This document shows positions 22,107-23,158 of a DNA stretch of 23,158 nt, one piece after another. The number at the start of each line of letters is the position of its first letter. The stretch's first letter is position 1. Source of the DNA: Candidatus Sivonenia alaskensis PMM_0068. GTDB lineage: Bacteria > Cyanobacteriota > Cyanobacteriia > Gloeobacterales > PMM-0068. The stretch is from positions 1 through 23,158 of the forward strand of contig CASBPW010000292.1 in NCBI GenBank assembly GCA_949127685.1, written 5' to 3'. The notes beneath the pieces are model-generated. The model had not been told where the DNA came from, did not search any database, and was given only the letters and a program-made list of their open reading frames with translations. Made by a program: the position numbers and the translations under genes.

Positions 22107-23158
22107 ATGTACGATGTGGCTGTGGTGGGAGCAGGTCCAGCAGGAGCAGCAGCGGCCTACCATCTTTCCCGAGCAGGACATAGCGTTTTGCTGTTAGAGA
22201 AAGCGCTCCTGCCTCGCTACAAACCCTGCGGTGGGGGTCTTTCTCCTCAAGCACAGGAATGGTTTGATTTTGACTTTAGCCCGGTGATTAGTGCCAAAGT
22301 CGATACCATTAGCTATACCTACCAATGCACAGACTTAGTACGGGCCCCCTTAGAAACTCCTAGCCCCGTATGGATGGTCCGACGAGACCAGTTTGACCAT
22401 TTCTTGGTAGAACAAGCGGTTAAAGCAGGCGCAGAGCTTTGGGACCAAACAGAAGTCATAGGCATTGAAGAATTGGAAGCGGGCGTTTCTGTAACCGCTT
22501 CACGGGGAAAAATTCAGGCACGCTTCTTGATTGGAGCAGATGGAGCTAAAGGAAAAGTCAGTGCTTGGTTAGGCTTACCTAAACGAGCTACGCTCATTGG
22601 CGGAGCCATTGAATTGGAAATCCAAGCGCCTGTTCCAGAGCCCAATATTGCTCATTTTGATTTTGGATCGGTTGCTTATGGATACTTATGGAATTTCCCC
22701 AAAGCAGAAGGACATTCGATTGGCGTTGGTACTTTTGGGAGGGGAAAAGTAGACCTGAAAAAACCTTTGCTTGCTTATATCGAGTACTTTGGGCTTTCTG
22801 ATGAAGGAAGCACTTGGCATGGTCATCCTATTCTGCTTTGGAAAGGCAGTTCAAGGCTTCATACTCGTCGCTCCTTGCTGGTGGGAGAAGCGGCTTGTAT
22901 CGTGGACCCTTTCACCGCAGAGGGGATTCGACCTTCTTTGCATTCTGGGGTGCTGGCTGCCCAGTCATTACACAAAGCCCTACTAGGAGAATCTGGTGCC
23001 CTTGAACAATACAGCAGTACGATTGGCTCCTGGGCCGAAGACTTAAAATGGGCTGACCGCCTTGCTGGAGCGTTTTACCGTTTACCAAAGTGGGCTTATC
23101 AAGTAGGGATCAAGCGACCTTCTGCTACCCGTACCATGGGAGCCCTACTTCATGGCAC
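22107..23158 (+). CDS. Geranylgeranyl-reductase family flavoprotein, 3' end outside window
   Basis: 350 codons are visible, 3'-truncated by the window edge. N-terminal FAD-binding GxGxxG in YDVAVVGAGPAGAAAAYHLS, then the LLEKALLPRYKPCGGGLS region, the GADGAKGKVS motif and GEAACIVDPFTAEGIRPSLH, all typical of the geranylgeranyl reductase family (ChlP/BchP and archaeal-type relatives). ChlP saturates geranylgeranyl-chlorophyll or GGPP to the phytyl form, but cyanobacteria often carry a second member and this one lacks the usual ChlP start, so I do not name it chlP. ATG 22107 starts right at the FAD fold; ATG 22095 is possible. GGA at 22101-22103 is the only SD-like element. Confidence 0.85.
   Translation, partial: MYDVAVVGAGPAGAAAAYHLSRAGHSVLLLEKALLPRYKPCGGGLSPQAQEWFDFDFSPVISAKVDTISYTYQCTDLVRAPLETPSPVWMVRRDQFDHFLVEQAVKAGAELWDQTEVIGIEELEAGVSVTASRGKIQARFLIGADGAKGKVSAWLGLPKRATLIGGAIELEIQAPVPEPNIAHFDFGSVAYGYLWNFPKAEGHSIGVGTFGRGKVDLKKPLLAYIEYFGLSDEGSTWHGHPILLWKGSSRLHTRRSLLVGEAACIVDPFTAEGIRPSLHSGVLAAQSLHKALLGESGALEQYSSTIGSWAEDLKWADRLAGAFYRLPKWAYQVGIKRPSATRTMGALLHG

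Overview
The window reads as a cyanobacterial chromosome segment. Typical cyanobacterial families are a DUF1830 protein, a PatD-like small protein, a class II (GlpX-type) fructose-1,6-/sedoheptulose-1,7-bisphosphatase, a DesC-type acyl-lipid desaturase, an apocarotenoid oxygenase close to Synechocystis Diox1/ACO, and a geranylgeranyl-reductase family flavoprotein. The octamer GCGATCGC (HIP1), very common in many cyanobacteria, occurs seven times by eye but only in two patches: 222-2248 and 14126-14436. The rest of the window lacks it. This suggests a host lineage that is poor in HIP1, with two imported stretches. I cannot name the species.

Layout. 1-3127 is an accessory stretch on the + strand: the end of a DUF4242 protein, an AurF-like diiron protein, an EamA/DMT exporter, a decayed homocysteine S-methyltransferase fragment, and a cupin gene that ends in a weak attC-like hairpin. 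3420-5746 is a lipid-regulation module: desC and a divergent TetR-type regulator share an intergenic region with two copies of a 19-bp palindrome. The regulator carries a C-terminal half that looks like a catalytically dead tyrosine recombinase. 5748-8351 is a tight minus-strand operon (MFS transporter, PatD-like protein, IspE). Cyclophilin and an orphan RND/HlyD-type adaptor lipoprotein follow on +, then GlpX on - with a good terminator, and DUF1830 and queE on +.

12824-13572 is an insertion scar. It holds an 88-bp hairpin (MITE-like) and a frameshifted ISAs1-family transposase remnant. Next to it is an Ada gene that has lost its N-terminal half but kept an intact O6-methylguanine methyltransferase domain. 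An ene-reductase (OYE) follows.

15642-23158 holds trxA divergent from an ArsR-type regulator across a perfect palindrome, a DUF4177 protein, an alpha/beta-hydrolase-like protein convergent with the carotenoid oxygenase, and an FGGY sugar kinase coupled to an unknown 115-aa protein. The last genes are a VOC protein whose start codon overlaps that of the divergent unknown gene, a histidine phosphatase, and the geranylgeranyl-reductase family gene, which runs off the window.

The most interesting signals are the TetR/dead-recombinase fusion with its paired operators beside desC, the IS-truncated ada with a possible acquired start, the patchy HIP1 distribution, and the trxA/arsR palindrome. No tRNA, rRNA or CRISPR array was seen.
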